Assembly (NCBI GenBank): GCA_009698815.1
Contig: WLPJ01000010.1
Coordinates: 1 to 39,341 of the forward strand
Source: Actinomycetota bacterium
GTDB lineage: Bacteria; Actinomycetota; Actinomycetes; Nanopelagicales; Nanopelagicaceae
Direction of reading: 5' to 3'
DNA length: 39,341 nucleotides
The notes below the pieces were generated by a model. That model was given only the letters and a program-made list of their open reading frames with translations. It was not told the DNA's origin and made no database searches. How positions within the stretch are numbered: position 1 is the stretch's first letter; each line of letters opens with the position of its first letter. The position numbers and the translations under genes are program-made. This document shows, in pieces, positions 1 through 7,528 of the stretch.

Positions 1-117
1 AGCTGCCTTCTTAGCTGCTGCCTTCTTGCGACGCTTTGGAGCTGCCTTCTTAGCTGCTGCCTTCTTGCGACGCTTTGGAGCTGCCTTCTTAGCTGCTGCC
101 TTCTTGCGACGCTTTGG
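1..117. repeat. Three perfect tandem 39-bp repeats inside the histone-like gene
   Basis: Positions 1-39, 40-78 and 79-117 are identical 39-bp units, each encoding 13 residues on the minus strand. The next units, towards the start codon (118-222), are the same motif with substitutions and 3-bp length changes. The array continues off the left edge. Perfect identity including third codon positions suggests recent expansion by slippage or unequal recombination. Confidence 0.93.
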
Positions 118-225
118 AGCTGCCTTCTTTACTGCTGCTTTCTTACGGCGCTTCTTTGGAGCTGCTGCTGGAGCTGCTGCCTTCTTACGGCGCTTCTTTG
201 GTGCTGCTTTCTTAGCTGCGGCCAC
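1..225 (-). CDS. Histone H1-like Lys/Arg/Ala-rich DNA-binding protein (C-terminus cut by window edge)
   Basis: The minus-strand frame starts at a GTG (223-225) preceded by a good ribosome binding site, AGGAGA at 231-236, and stays open to the window edge, so 75 codons are visible and the stop is missing. The product is almost only Ala, Lys, Arg and Pro, built from a 13-residue unit (AAPKRRKKAAAKK) repeated in tandem, with slightly longer divergent units (KKRRKKAAAPAAAP) near the N-terminus. This composition matches bacterial histone H1-like nucleoid proteins and the basic tails of actinobacterial HU. No HU globular domain precedes the repeats and the start has its own binding site, so it reads as a free-standing basic protein. 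It probably binds and compacts DNA non-specifically. The family is inferred from composition, not from a conserved fold. Confidence 0.7.
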   Translation of the reverse strand, partial: MAAAKKAAPKKRRKKAAAPAAAPKKRRKKAAVKKAAPKRRKKAAAKKAAPKRRKKAAAKKAAPKRRKKAAAKKAA

Positions 226-391
226 GTACTTCTCCTATCGGAATGGTTCGGATCCGTCACCCAAACCTGTTCGTGGATAAGTGTGACGGAAATGTAAAAA
301 TATTGCTAGTACATAGTGATAAAAAATGCAGTGCGTGTCGCAAGTTATTTTTTTAATATTTTGTGCATTTAAGAAAAAATATTGCTTTCAC
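226..391. other. Intergenic region before the histone-like gene
   Basis: This AT-rich spacer should hold the promoter of the histone-like gene and the end of the MFS transcript. It contains an 8-bp inverted repeat, TCCGTCAC (253-260) and GTGACGGA (283-290), 22 nt apart, which could be a protein-binding site. A short TGCG-tgt-CGCA hairpin near 336-346 has A- and T-runs on both sides and might be a weak two-way terminator; the stem is only 4 bp. I see no credible gene here. Confidence 0.4.
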
Positions 392-1687
392 TTACCGATT
401 TTCTGGAAAATTTTCGTCTTTGGCACGAACTTTTCGCATTTGGACTGCAAATTCGTTGGTTTCGGCATCATATTTTCGCAATTTGGGGAGAAATATCGCC
501 AAAGTTGCCACCGAAATAATGCATAAGACGCCTCCAGAAGTTACTGAGAAGTTCAAGCTAGTAGCGGCTGCCATTGATGCCGCGCGCATCTGTCCGGCCA
601 ATGGTCCAACTGAATAAGAAAGCAGTTCGATTCCGGCAAGTCGTCCGCGAAGTTCATCAGGGATGGTTTGGTTCCAAATCGTTCCACGAAAAAGGGCGCT
701 AACCATGTCGGCTGCCCCGGCAAGTGCCAGAAATAGCAAGACCAATATCAAAGAGTTGGAAAGTCCGGCCAATGCAATGGCGGCGCCCCATCCGAGGGCG
801 GCCCAAATAACTGCGCGACCATGGAAGCGATACCTTTTTGTCCAACCGCTTGTCAGAGTTACGACAACTGACCCAACAGTGCCGGCGGCATATAAAAATC
901 CGAGCGCCCAAGGGCTACCAAGTTCATCTGCCCAAAATGGAATCAGCGCAGTTGGCATGGCAAAGAACATGGCAGCTAAATCAACTAGATAAGTTCCTAA
1001 TAAATCTTGTCTACTACATGCATAGTGAACACCAGCGATTAAGCCTGCCAGAGATGGCTTTTCGGCCTCTGGGTTGGCTGGCACATTTCGAACTCTTGCC
1101 AGAAAGGCAAGTGAAATTAGGAACGTTGCGATGTCTGCCATGTAACCAACCGAAATTGAAAAAGATGAAATTAAAATTCCGCCAATAGCTGGACCAATGA
1201 TCACTCCGACCTGCCAACGCAAACTCATTAACGCACTGGCTGCTGGCAAATCGTCATGACCAACCAATCGCGGCAAGATGGCATCGGCGCTGGGACGTTG
1301 CAGGCCATTGACGGCGGCAAATAAACCGATGACCACATAGATCAGAATCAAATTTGGGTCAGGTAGAAATGAATTGACCAGCAAAATTGCCACCAACAAC
1401 AAAGAGACGAATTCGGTAACCCAGACCATCTTCTTGCGGTCGACATAATCGGCCAGCACCCCACCATAGAGACCAAAGAGAATTAGCGGAACGATTTCGA
1501 CGACCCCAGATAGCCCAACTGCGATGTAAGAATTGGTCATTTCTTTGATCTGAAAGGGAACGGCGACGTAGGTGATCATCGAACCCATGTATGTGATCAG
1601 CCCAGCGGCCCATAAATTACGAAAATCGGGGTATTTCTTTAGCGGAGTTAGATCAATTGCGAATCTAGACGCTTTCGATTCTGGCAC
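392..1687 (-). CDS. MFS transporter, EntS/MFS_3-like exporter
   Basis: This is a roughly 431-residue, very hydrophobic protein with about twelve predicted membrane segments. The signature between helices 2 and 3 reads GGVLADYVDRKKM, the classic MFS loop motif, and the opening (DFRNLWAAGLITYMGSMITYVAVPFQ) resembles the EntS/MFS_3 group of drug or siderophore exporters. I place the start at the GTG at 1685-1687, directly after the panB stop codon (1692-1694), because residues from there align with typical family N-termini. An in-frame ATG at 1747 would add 20 residues but would overlap panB by 56 bp. No strong ribosome binding site supports either start. It is probably co-transcribed with panB. 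The substrate cannot be read from the sequence. Confidence 0.85.
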   Translation of the reverse strand: MPESKASRFAIDLTPLKKYPDFRNLWAAGLITYMGSMITYVAVPFQIKEMTNSYIAVGLSGVVEIVPLILFGLYGGVLADYVDRKKMVWVTEFVSLLLVAILLVNSFLPDPNLILIYVVIGLFAAVNGLQRPSADAILPRLVGHDDLPAASALMSLRWQVGVIIGPAIGGILISSFSISVGYMADIATFLISLAFLARVRNVPANPEAEKPSLAGLIAGVHYACSRQDLLGTYLVDLAAMFFAMPTALIPFWADELGSPWALGFLYAAGTVGSVVVTLTSGWTKRYRFHGRAVIWAALGWGAAIALAGLSNSLILVLLFLALAGAADMVSALFRGTIWNQTIPDELRGRLAGIELLSYSVGPLAGQMRAASMAAATSLNFSVTSGGVLCIISVATLAIFLPKLRKYDAETNEFAVQMRKVRAKDENFPENR

Positions 1688-1691
1688 TGGG

Positions 1692-2525
1692 TTAGTTAAA
1701 GGTATTTTCGGCCGCAGGGAAGGTTCCCCCACGCACATCGGCAGCAAATTCTTGTGCCGCAGCCGAAATTTCAGAACGTAGATTGCGATATGCCTTGGCC
1801 AACTTTGGTGGGTTGGCAGTTAGCCCAACTAGATCTGTCCAGACCAAAACTTGTGCATCGCAGTCAACACCGGCCCCAATTCCGATAGTTGGAATTGCAA
1901 GAGCTGCAGTAATTTTTGCAGCCAGTTCTGCAGGGACGAGTTCTAGGACAATGGCAAATGCGCCAGCCTTTTCTAGGGCCAAAGCTGCCTGCAAAATCAC
2001 TTCGCCATCTTCGCGACCTTGCACGCGATAGCCGCCCAATTGATGAAGTGATTGTGGGGTAAGGCCTAAGTGGCCCATCACTGGAATTCCAACTGAAGTT
2101 AATTTTTCAACGGTTGCAAGATGGGCGCCTTCTAATTTAACTGCCATCGCACCCGCCTCTTTGAAAAATCTAGTGGAGGTAGCAAGTGCTTGTTCAGGCG
2201 ATGATTCGTAAGATCCAAAAGGCAGATCGGCCACGACCAGGGCGCGCTTTGATCCGCTAACAACTGCGCGGGTGAGAGGTATTAAATCTTCGACTGTTAC
2301 GGGGATCGTGTTCTCGTGTCCCAGAAAATTATTGCCAGCGCTATCGCCGACAAGCAGTACCGGAATGCCAGCGCTATCAAAGATCTCGGCGGTCATCTGC
2401 TCGTATGAGGTGAGCATCGCCCATTTCTCGCCGGCAGTTTTCGCTTTCTTCAAATCCAAGATCGTGACGCGACGATGCTCGGCCCCACCGTAAAGGGTCG
2501 TTGTATTCACAGACCTTGGTTTCAT
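1692..2525 (-). CDS. panB: 3-methyl-2-oxobutanoate hydroxymethyltransferase (ketopantoate hydroxymethyltransferase)
   Basis: PanB catalyses the first committed step of pantothenate and CoA synthesis, moving a hydroxymethyl group from methylene-THF to 2-oxoisovalerate in the cytosol. Family signatures are present: MLTSYEQMTAEIFDSAG, the metal-binding LLVGDSAGNNFLGHENT, VKLEGA, PVMGHLGLTPQS and IPTIGIGAG. The length of 277 residues is normal. The frame is open upstream to 2573, but the ATG at 2523-2525 has a strong GGAGGAA Shine-Dalgarno (2528-2535 region) and fits the family N-terminus, so I chose it. The downstream MFS gene follows with essentially no gap. The gene is transcribed divergently from nadE. 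Confidence 0.96.
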   Translation of the reverse strand: MKPRSVNTTTLYGGAEHRRVTILDLKKAKTAGEKWAMLTSYEQMTAEIFDSAGIPVLLVGDSAGNNFLGHENTIPVTVEDLIPLTRAVVSGSKRALVVADLPFGSYESSPEQALATSTRFFKEAGAMAVKLEGAHLATVEKLTSVGIPVMGHLGLTPQSLHQLGGYRVQGREDGEVILQAALALEKAGAFAIVLELVPAELAAKITAALAIPTIGIGAGVDCDAQVLVWTDLVGLTANPPKLAKAYRNLRSEISAAAQEFAADVRGGTFPAAENTFN

Positions 2526-2602
2526 CGCTTCCTCCAGCCTCGAAGCTTCGCGAGAAGTCTCCGGGTAATGCAATTGAGGGTCTTGCGATAATGGTAATGG
2601 AT

Positions 2603-2608
2603 TACTCT
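2603..2608 (+). promoter_or_regulatory. Candidate -10 box for leaderless nadE
   Basis: TACTCT lies exactly 6 nt before the nadE ATG at 2615, which would place the transcript start at or next to the A of ATG. No clear -35 is visible. The same hexamer with the same spacing precedes the heliorhodopsin gene. Confidence 0.5.
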
Positions 2609-2614
2609 TGAAGT

Positions 2615-4279
2615 ATGAAGTTGCGCATAGCGCTGGCCCAGGTCAACCCAACAGTTGGTGACCTTGCGGCAAATGCTGCGCTGGTGCGCTCAAAGGTAGC
2701 CACCGCCCAAGAAGCGGGCGCTCATATCGTCGTCTTTCCCGAAATGGTTTTAACTGGATACCCAGTTGAAGATTTGGCGCTGCGACCTTCCTTTCAAATC
2801 GCCAGCCAAGGCGCAATTGCAGAGCTTGCTGCGCATTTAACTGGTGAAATCGTGGCAATAGTCGGCTATCTCGATCAAGTAGATGGTGCGCCACAGAATA
2901 TGGTCGCGGTTATTTCGGGTGGTGTGATCAAGGCGCGTTATGCCAAATGCCATCTACCTAATTACGGCGTCTTTGATGAGTTCCGTAACTTTGTGCCAGG
3001 GGATAAGACTTTGGTGGTGCGCATTCATGGCGTCGATGTCGGTATCGCAATCTGCGAAGATCTTTGGATTGATGGTGGGATCACTTCGCAATTAGCCGCC
3101 CGCAAACCAGGTTTGGTAATCGTTCCCAACGGCTCACCGTATGAGCGAAATAAAGATGATGTGCGTCTTGCACTTGTCACTAAGCGCGCTCGCCAGGCAG
3201 GTGCGCCACTGGTCTATGTAAATATGACCGGTGGTCAAGATGATTTGGTCTTTGATGGTGACAGCATTGTTGTCGATGGTGGCGGTTCAGTAATTGCACG
3301 CGCCCCACAATTTGAAGATGGTGTTGCTGTTGTTGATATTGATGTTGCGACAAAAACTAGTTCGCCAGACGTAGTGATCTCTGAAGATGAAGTATCGGTC
3401 GCTCGTGCTTTGGTTCCAGGGATTGCGGTGCGCCTTGATGATCGCGAAGAAATCTGGCAAGCCTTGGTTATTGGGCTGCGCGATTATGTTGAAAAAAATG
3501 GTTTCCGCAGCGTCGTAGTTGGTTTATCTGGCGGAATCGATTCGGCGCTAGTTGTAGCAATTGCTATCGATGCCTTGGGTGCCAAGCGCGTAAATGCTGT
3601 TGCTATGCCAAGTAAATATTCATCTGATCATTCAATTGCTGATGCACAGGCAATGGCTGATGCCACCGGGATTCATTTTCGCACCGTGGCAATTGCGCCG
3701 ATGGTCGATGCCTATATGAACAACTTAGTTCTAAAGGGTTTGGCAGAAGAGAATATTCAAGCGCGCGTGCGAGGTACCACTTTGATGGGGATCTCAAATC
3801 AAGAAGGCCATCTGGTCCTGGCCACTGGCAACAAGTCAGAGCTGGCCGTTGGTTACTCAACTCTTTATGGAGACGCTGTTGGTGGATTTGCACCGATTAA
3901 AGATATTTATAAAACTGATGTTTGGGCACTGGCACGTTGGCGAAATGAAGTCGCAATTACCGCAGGGCAAACGGCGCCAATTCCGGTTAACTCAATTGAG
4001 AAAGAACCAAGTGCTGAACTTCGCCCTGATCAAAAAGATAGCGATTCACTTCCAGATTACTTATTACTTGATCGTGTATTAACGGCCTACGTTGATGAAG
4101 ATCAAGGATCGGTGGCGTTGCTTGCGGCCGGCTTTGATGAGGCGTTGGTGCGCCGGGTGATTGCGATGGTCGATAAGGCTGAATACAAACGGCGCCAATA
4201 TCCACCTGGACCTAAGGTTTCTAAGCGTGCTTTTGGCAAGGACAGGCGACTTCCGATGACTTCGCGCTGGAGTGAATAG
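2615..4279 (+). CDS. nadE: Glutamine-dependent NAD+ synthetase
   Basis: NadE forms NAD+ from deamido-NAD+ using glutamine-derived ammonia and ATP. The 554-residue protein has two domains. The N-terminal nitrilase-type glutaminase (about 1-260) carries the Glu-Lys-Cys triad in VVFPEMVLTGYP, AKCHLPNYGVFDE and GIAICEDLWID. The C-terminal synthetase (about 285-554) has the pyrophosphate-binding P-loop VVGLSGGIDSALV and the GNKSELAVGYSTLYGD motif. The length is typical of the bacterial two-domain enzyme. There is no Shine-Dalgarno before the ATG but a TACTCT box 6 nt upstream, suggesting leaderless expression. It is followed by glnA in the same direction after 44 bp; both enzymes depend on glutamine. 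Confidence 0.97.
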   Translation: MKLRIALAQVNPTVGDLAANAALVRSKVATAQEAGAHIVVFPEMVLTGYPVEDLALRPSFQIASQGAIAELAAHLTGEIVAIVGYLDQVDGAPQNMVAVISGGVIKARYAKCHLPNYGVFDEFRNFVPGDKTLVVRIHGVDVGIAICEDLWIDGGITSQLAARKPGLVIVPNGSPYERNKDDVRLALVTKRARQAGAPLVYVNMTGGQDDLVFDGDSIVVDGGGSVIARAPQFEDGVAVVDIDVATKTSSPDVVISEDEVSVARALVPGIAVRLDDREEIWQALVIGLRDYVEKNGFRSVVVGLSGGIDSALVVAIAIDALGAKRVNAVAMPSKYSSDHSIADAQAMADATGIHFRTVAIAPMVDAYMNNLVLKGLAEENIQARVRGTTLMGISNQEGHLVLATGNKSELAVGYSTLYGDAVGGFAPIKDIYKTDVWALARWRNEVAITAGQTAPIPVNSIEKEPSAELRPDQKDSDSLPDYLLLDRVLTAYVDEDQGSVALLAAGFDEALVRRVIAMVDKAEYKRRQYPPGPKVSKRAFGKDRRLPMTSRWSE

Positions 4280-4284
4280 GGCGC

Positions 4285-4300
4285 GTAACACAGCCGTAAC
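4285..4300 (+). promoter_or_regulatory. Candidate GlnR-type nitrogen-control box upstream of glnA
   Basis: GTAAC (4285-4289), six bases, then GTAAC (4296-4300) match the actinobacterial GlnR half-site spacing (gTnAC-n6-GaAAC) with one mismatch in the second half. The site lies 23 nt before the first glnA ATG. If that start is leaderless, using CAAGAT at 4311-4316 as the -10, the box covers the -35 region, as expected for an activator or a repressor. Confidence 0.55.
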
Positions 4301-4323
4301 TTTGCCTTGGCAAGATCTGGGGT

Positions 4324-5649
4324 ATGTCATCAATAGATCCCCACCTAAATCCACAGATGAGTAAGCAACAAGAGTTTGTGCTGCGCACAATTGAAGAACG
4401 CAATATTCGTTTTATCCGCTTGTGGTTTACCGATGTCTTGGGTTACTTAAAATCTGTTGCAATTGCACCGGCTGAATTAGTAAATGCCTTTGAAGAAGGT
4501 ATTGGTTTTGATGGTTCTGCCATTGAAGGATTTGCGCGAGTTACCGAATCAGATATGTTGGCAAAGCCAGATCCTGCAACATTTTCAATCTTGCCTTGGC
4601 GTACTGAAGCACCAGGTGCGGCGCGCATGTTCTGCGACATAACCATGCCAGATGGGTCTCCATCACCTGCTGATCCGCGCAATGTGTTACGTCGCACGCT
4701 AAATAAAGCGGCACAAATGGGTTATACCTGTTACACGCATCCCGAAATTGAATTCTTCTTATTCAAGAGCGCACCAGTTAAGGGTGAACAACCTGTACCG
4801 GTTGATCAAGGTGGATATTTCGATCACACCCCAGCAGTTGTGGGACATGATTTCCGTCGCCAGGCGATCACGATGCTTGAGGCTATGGGAATCTCTGTTG
4901 AATTTAGCCATCATGAAGGCGCACCTGGCCAACAAGAAATTGATCTGCGTTATGCCGATGCTTTAAGCACTGCAGATAACATCATGACTTTCCGCCATGT
5001 CATCAAGGAAGTAGCACTAGAACAAGGTTTCTACGCCTCCTTTATGCCAAAGCCATTTACTGATCATCCGGGAAGCGGCATGCACACCCACGTCTCACTC
5101 TTTGAAGGCGAGAAGAACGCTTTCTATGATGCTTCAGCCGAATTTAATTTATCCAAGGTAGCTCGTTCATTTATTGCCGGAATTTTGAAGCACTCATCTG
5201 AAATCACAGCAGTGACAAATCAATGGGTTAACTCGTATAAGCGACTGCAAGGCGGGGGAGAAGCACCGGCCTTAATTACCTGGGGCCATAACAACCGCAG
5301 CGCCTTGGTAAGAATTCCGATGTATAAACCAAATAAAGAGAACTCAACACGAATTGAATTTCGTTCGCCAGATTCTGCCTGCAATCCCTACCTGGCTTAC
5401 GCGGTTATGTTGGCTGCTGGCCTCAAGGGCATCGAAGAGAAATATGAATTAGTAGATAACCAAACACCAGATGCTCTGCCTGCTAATCTCAATGAGGCAA
5501 TCACCGTTATGGAGAAGAGCCAACTGGTCCGGGAAACTTTGGGCGAGCACGTATTTGAGTATGTCTTGCGAAATAAGCGGGCCGAATGGCAGGACTATCG
5601 CCGTCAGGTTAGCGCTTACGAATTAGATAGGTATTTGCCGGTTCTTTAA
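4324..5649 (+). CDS. glnA: Type I glutamine synthetase, GlnA2-like, without adenylylation motif
   Basis: This enzyme makes glutamine from glutamate, ammonia and ATP, normally as a cytosolic dodecamer. The 441-residue sequence closely follows the actinobacterial GlnA2 pattern: KQQEFVLRTIEERNIRF, the Asp-latch region GFDGSAIEGFARV, metal-binding THPEIEFFLF, HHEGAPGQQEIDLRYADAL, GSGMHTHVSLFEG, NQWVNSYKRL and RIEFRSPDSACNPYLA. The NLY-type adenylylation motif of GSI-beta enzymes is not recognisable between KGIEEKYEL and the C-terminus, so regulation by GlnE looks unlikely. Two starts are possible: ATG 4324, used here, and ATG 4357 (MSKQQEFVLR), which matches family N-termini better; neither has a strong ribosome binding site. 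A GlnR-like box precedes the gene and heliorhodopsin follows 36 bp after the stop. Confidence 0.95.
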   Translation: MSSIDPHLNPQMSKQQEFVLRTIEERNIRFIRLWFTDVLGYLKSVAIAPAELVNAFEEGIGFDGSAIEGFARVTESDMLAKPDPATFSILPWRTEAPGAARMFCDITMPDGSPSPADPRNVLRRTLNKAAQMGYTCYTHPEIEFFLFKSAPVKGEQPVPVDQGGYFDHTPAVVGHDFRRQAITMLEAMGISVEFSHHEGAPGQQEIDLRYADALSTADNIMTFRHVIKEVALEQGFYASFMPKPFTDHPGSGMHTHVSLFEGEKNAFYDASAEFNLSKVARSFIAGILKHSSEITAVTNQWVNSYKRLQGGGEAPALITWGHNNRSALVRIPMYKPNKENSTRIEFRSPDSACNPYLAYAVMLAAGLKGIEEKYELVDNQTPDALPANLNEAITVMEKSQLVRETLGEHVFEYVLRNKRAEWQDYRRQVSAYELDRYLPVL

Positions 5650-5673
5650 CGAGATTTCCCGCACTTCGGCTAT

Positions 5674-5679
5674 TACTCT
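5674..5679 (+). promoter_or_regulatory. Candidate -10 box for a separate leaderless heliorhodopsin transcript
   Basis: TACTCT sits exactly 6 nt before the ATG at 5686, in the short glnA-heliorhodopsin gap. Its placement is identical to that of the nadE box. The heliorhodopsin may therefore have its own start as well as read-through from glnA. No convincing -35 is visible. Confidence 0.45.
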
Positions 5680-5685
5680 TTGGGC

Positions 5686-6450
5686 ATGGCTAAAGAGATT
5701 ACAGATAACGGTTTGCGCCGCATCAATTTAATTGCAGGCGTTCTTCACTTGGGACAGATGGTGGCAGTTCTTGCACTCGCATCTGATTTCACGCTTCCGA
5801 TAACTGCGCGATATATGTCGGGACCTCCAGGAAGTACCTACGGCGATCTAATCGTCTTATGGGATGCACCACTTGCAATTGGTGTGGCAGTTTTCTTGGG
5901 ACTATCTGCTCTTGCCCACTTTATTGTTGTTAGCCCTAAATTCTTTCCGCGTTACATCGCAGGGCTAAAAGCCCACCGAAACTTCTTCCGTTGGGTTGAA
6001 TATTCGATTAGCTCTTCAGTAATGATTGTCCTCATCGCACAGGTAACTGGAATTTCAGACGTCACCGCTTTGATTTCGATCTTTGGAGTCAACGCTTCCA
6101 TGATTCTCTTTGGCTGGCTGCAAGAAAAATATGAAGAGCCTGGCAATGGCGGCTGGATCCCATTTATCTTCGGCTGCATTGCCGGAATCGTTCCATGGCT
6201 GGCACTTGTGTTCTATGTCTTTGCAATAGGTGGAGCTGGCGAGAATAAAGCGCCAACCTTCGTCTATTTCATTGTCTTTACTATTTTTGCACTCTTTAAC
6301 TCATTTGCACTCGTTCAATTCTTGCAATACAAGAAGATTGGTAAATGGTCGGATTATCTTCGTGGGGAGCGCACCTACATAACACTTTCACTGATTGCTA
6401 AATCACTACTTGCGTGGCAGATATTCGCAAATACACTTATCCCTACCTAA
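5686..6450 (+). CDS. Heliorhodopsin (retinal-binding seven-helix membrane protein)
   Basis: Heliorhodopsins are a separate rhodopsin family with inverted topology (N-terminus in the cytoplasm), slow photocycles and no known ion pumping. This 254-residue protein has seven hydrophobic segments and the family signatures. The retinal Schiff-base lysine is Lys239 in helix 7 (SLIAKSLLAWQIFANTL). The counterion is Glu105 in helix 3 (RWVEYSISSS). The conserved His21 and His78, and Ser235 one turn before the lysine, are present. These positions match the reference protein 48C12 (H23, H80, E107, S237, K241) with a constant offset of two. An in-frame TTG at 5680 exists, but ATG 5686 is preferred. There is no Shine-Dalgarno. 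Its place 36 bp after glnA suggests a regulatory partnership with glutamine synthetase, which is inference from position. Confidence 0.95.
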   Translation: MAKEITDNGLRRINLIAGVLHLGQMVAVLALASDFTLPITARYMSGPPGSTYGDLIVLWDAPLAIGVAVFLGLSALAHFIVVSPKFFPRYIAGLKAHRNFFRWVEYSISSSVMIVLIAQVTGISDVTALISIFGVNASMILFGWLQEKYEEPGNGGWIPFIFGCIAGIVPWLALVFYVFAIGGAGENKAPTFVYFIVFTIFALFNSFALVQFLQYKKIGKWSDYLRGERTYITLSLIAKSLLAWQIFANTLIPT

Positions 6451-6480
6451 GGGTTTAACAGAACTTTTTTTGGAGGATAT

Positions 6481-7434
6481 GTGGCACTACGTTGGGGTTA
6501 TCTAGGAGCAGGCGGAATCGCTGACACCATTGCTACCGATTTTGGCCATGCTGGGTTAAAGATTCAAGCCGTTGCAACTCGCGATATGGCACGCACCAAC
6601 GCCTTTGCCGATAAGTTCAATATTCCACATCGCCACCCAGATTATGCAGCGCTGGTGGCAGATCCTGAAGTAGATGTTATCTATATCTCCACAGTACAGA
6701 CCTTGCATCGTGATCATGCGCTTTTAGCCATTGAAGCCGGCAAGCACGTTTTACTTGAAAAGCCTTTCACTATGAACGCTGCGGACGCACATGAGATTTA
6801 TGCTGCTGCCAAACGCAAGAATGTTTTTGTTATGGAAGCTATGTGGACTCGTTTCTTGCCAATGATGACTGCCGTGTTTGCTGCGATAGATTCTGGAGAA
6901 ATTGGCACACCGCACTTTGTATATGCAGATCACAGCCAGTTCTTGCCAATCGAGCGAGCACCTCGCCTGTGGAACCGCGAACAAGGCGGCGGGGCTCATT
7001 ATGATCTAGGAATCTATCCAATTCATATGGCGATTAGAACTTTAGGCTTTCCAGATTCAGTAAGCGGAAAATCAATCATGACCGATACCGGAGTTGATTC
7101 AGCCACTGCAGCAGTATTGCAATATAACAATGGAAGTCTGGCACTGGTTAATTCATGCATGACGATGGCCGGCACAATTAATGCGGCAATCCATGGCACA
7201 AAAGGCAGAATTGAGATTGATGGTTGGTTCTTCCAACAAACTACTTTTTCTATATTCGATAGCCAGCACAAGTTAGTGCGCAAATATGAAGAAAAGATTT
7301 CTGGCCGCGGCATGCAATATCAAGGGATTCACGTTGAAGAATGCATCGCTAAGGGGCTAACCGAAAGTCCAATACTGAGCCTTGCAGAAACTGTGAAAAT
7401 CATGGAAGTAATGGAGCAGATTCACGTTTTCTAA
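6481..7434 (+). CDS. Gfo/Idh/MocA family NAD(P)-dependent oxidoreductase, dihydrodiol-dehydrogenase-like
   Basis: The 317-residue protein has an N-terminal Rossmann domain (WGYLGAGGIADTIATDF) and the family Glu-Lys-Pro motif (LLEKPFTMNAADA), followed by the C-terminal substrate domain with GGGAHYDLGIYPIHMA, typical of the dimeric dihydrodiol dehydrogenase / 1,5-anhydrofructose reductase branch. It probably oxidises or reduces a sugar or related polyol; the substrate cannot be told. The start is GTG 6481, supported by a strong GGAGG 4 nt upstream. It follows heliorhodopsin by 30 bp on the same strand with no strong terminator between them, so glnA-heliorhodopsin-oxidoreductase may be one transcript. 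Three other members of this family are encoded in the window. Confidence 0.9.
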   Translation: MALRWGYLGAGGIADTIATDFGHAGLKIQAVATRDMARTNAFADKFNIPHRHPDYAALVADPEVDVIYISTVQTLHRDHALLAIEAGKHVLLEKPFTMNAADAHEIYAAAKRKNVFVMEAMWTRFLPMMTAVFAAIDSGEIGTPHFVYADHSQFLPIERAPRLWNREQGGGAHYDLGIYPIHMAIRTLGFPDSVSGKSIMTDTGVDSATAAVLQYNNGSLALVNSCMTMAGTINAAIHGTKGRIEIDGWFFQQTTFSIFDSQHKLVRKYEEKISGRGMQYQGIHVEECIAKGLTESPILSLAETVKIMEVMEQIHVF

Positions 7435-7441
7435 GCCTTAC

Positions 7442-7471
7442 TTGCTCCTATTTGCTTAGCCGCGTTACTAT
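7442..7471 (+). promoter_or_regulatory. Candidate leuA promoter
   Basis: TTGCTC (7442-7447) and TACTAT (7466-7471) are separated by 18 nt. The -10 box ends 6 nt before the ATG of the leuA leader peptide, so the leader peptide would be translated from the very 5' end of the mRNA. Confidence 0.5.
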
Positions 7472-7477
7472 CTATCC

Positions 7478-7528
7478 ATGACATCACTTCGCAGCCTCCT
7501 CCTTCGCTGCCGTGGCGGGGCCAAGTAA
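7478..7528 (+). CDS. leuL: leuA leader peptide (16 residues, leucine-rich)
   Basis: A small ORF reads MTSLRSLLLRCRGGAK and stops at TAA 7526-7528. It has four Leu codons, three of them consecutive (CTC CTC CTT), followed by Arg codons. It lies just upstream of a pseudoknot-forming region and leuA, as expected for a leucine-sensing leader peptide in Actinobacteria. A TACTAT box 6 nt before the ATG suggests it is leaderless. Ribosome stalling at the Leu run when leucyl-tRNA is low would alter folding of the following RNA; this is known logic for leu leaders and inferred here. Confidence 0.75.
   Translation: MTSLRSLLLRCRGGAK

Noticed and set aside
1-117. Tandem repeats as a possible CRISPR array
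   Set aside because: Units are head-to-tail with no unique spacers and are in frame with a basic protein.
26-280. Plus-strand open frame rich in Ala, Phe and Arg over the 39-bp repeats
   Set aside because: It is the mirror of the histone-like gene, which has a start codon and ribosome binding site on the minus strand.
5680-5686. TTG 5680 as heliorhodopsin start
   Set aside because: ATG 5686 fits the reference residue numbering and the leaderless spacing better.
6451-6480. Terminator between heliorhodopsin and the oxidoreductase (T-run at 6464-6470)
   Set aside because: Only a 4-bp CCCT/AGGG hairpin lies before it, separated from the T-run by 12 nt; the T-run leads straight into a ribosome binding site.
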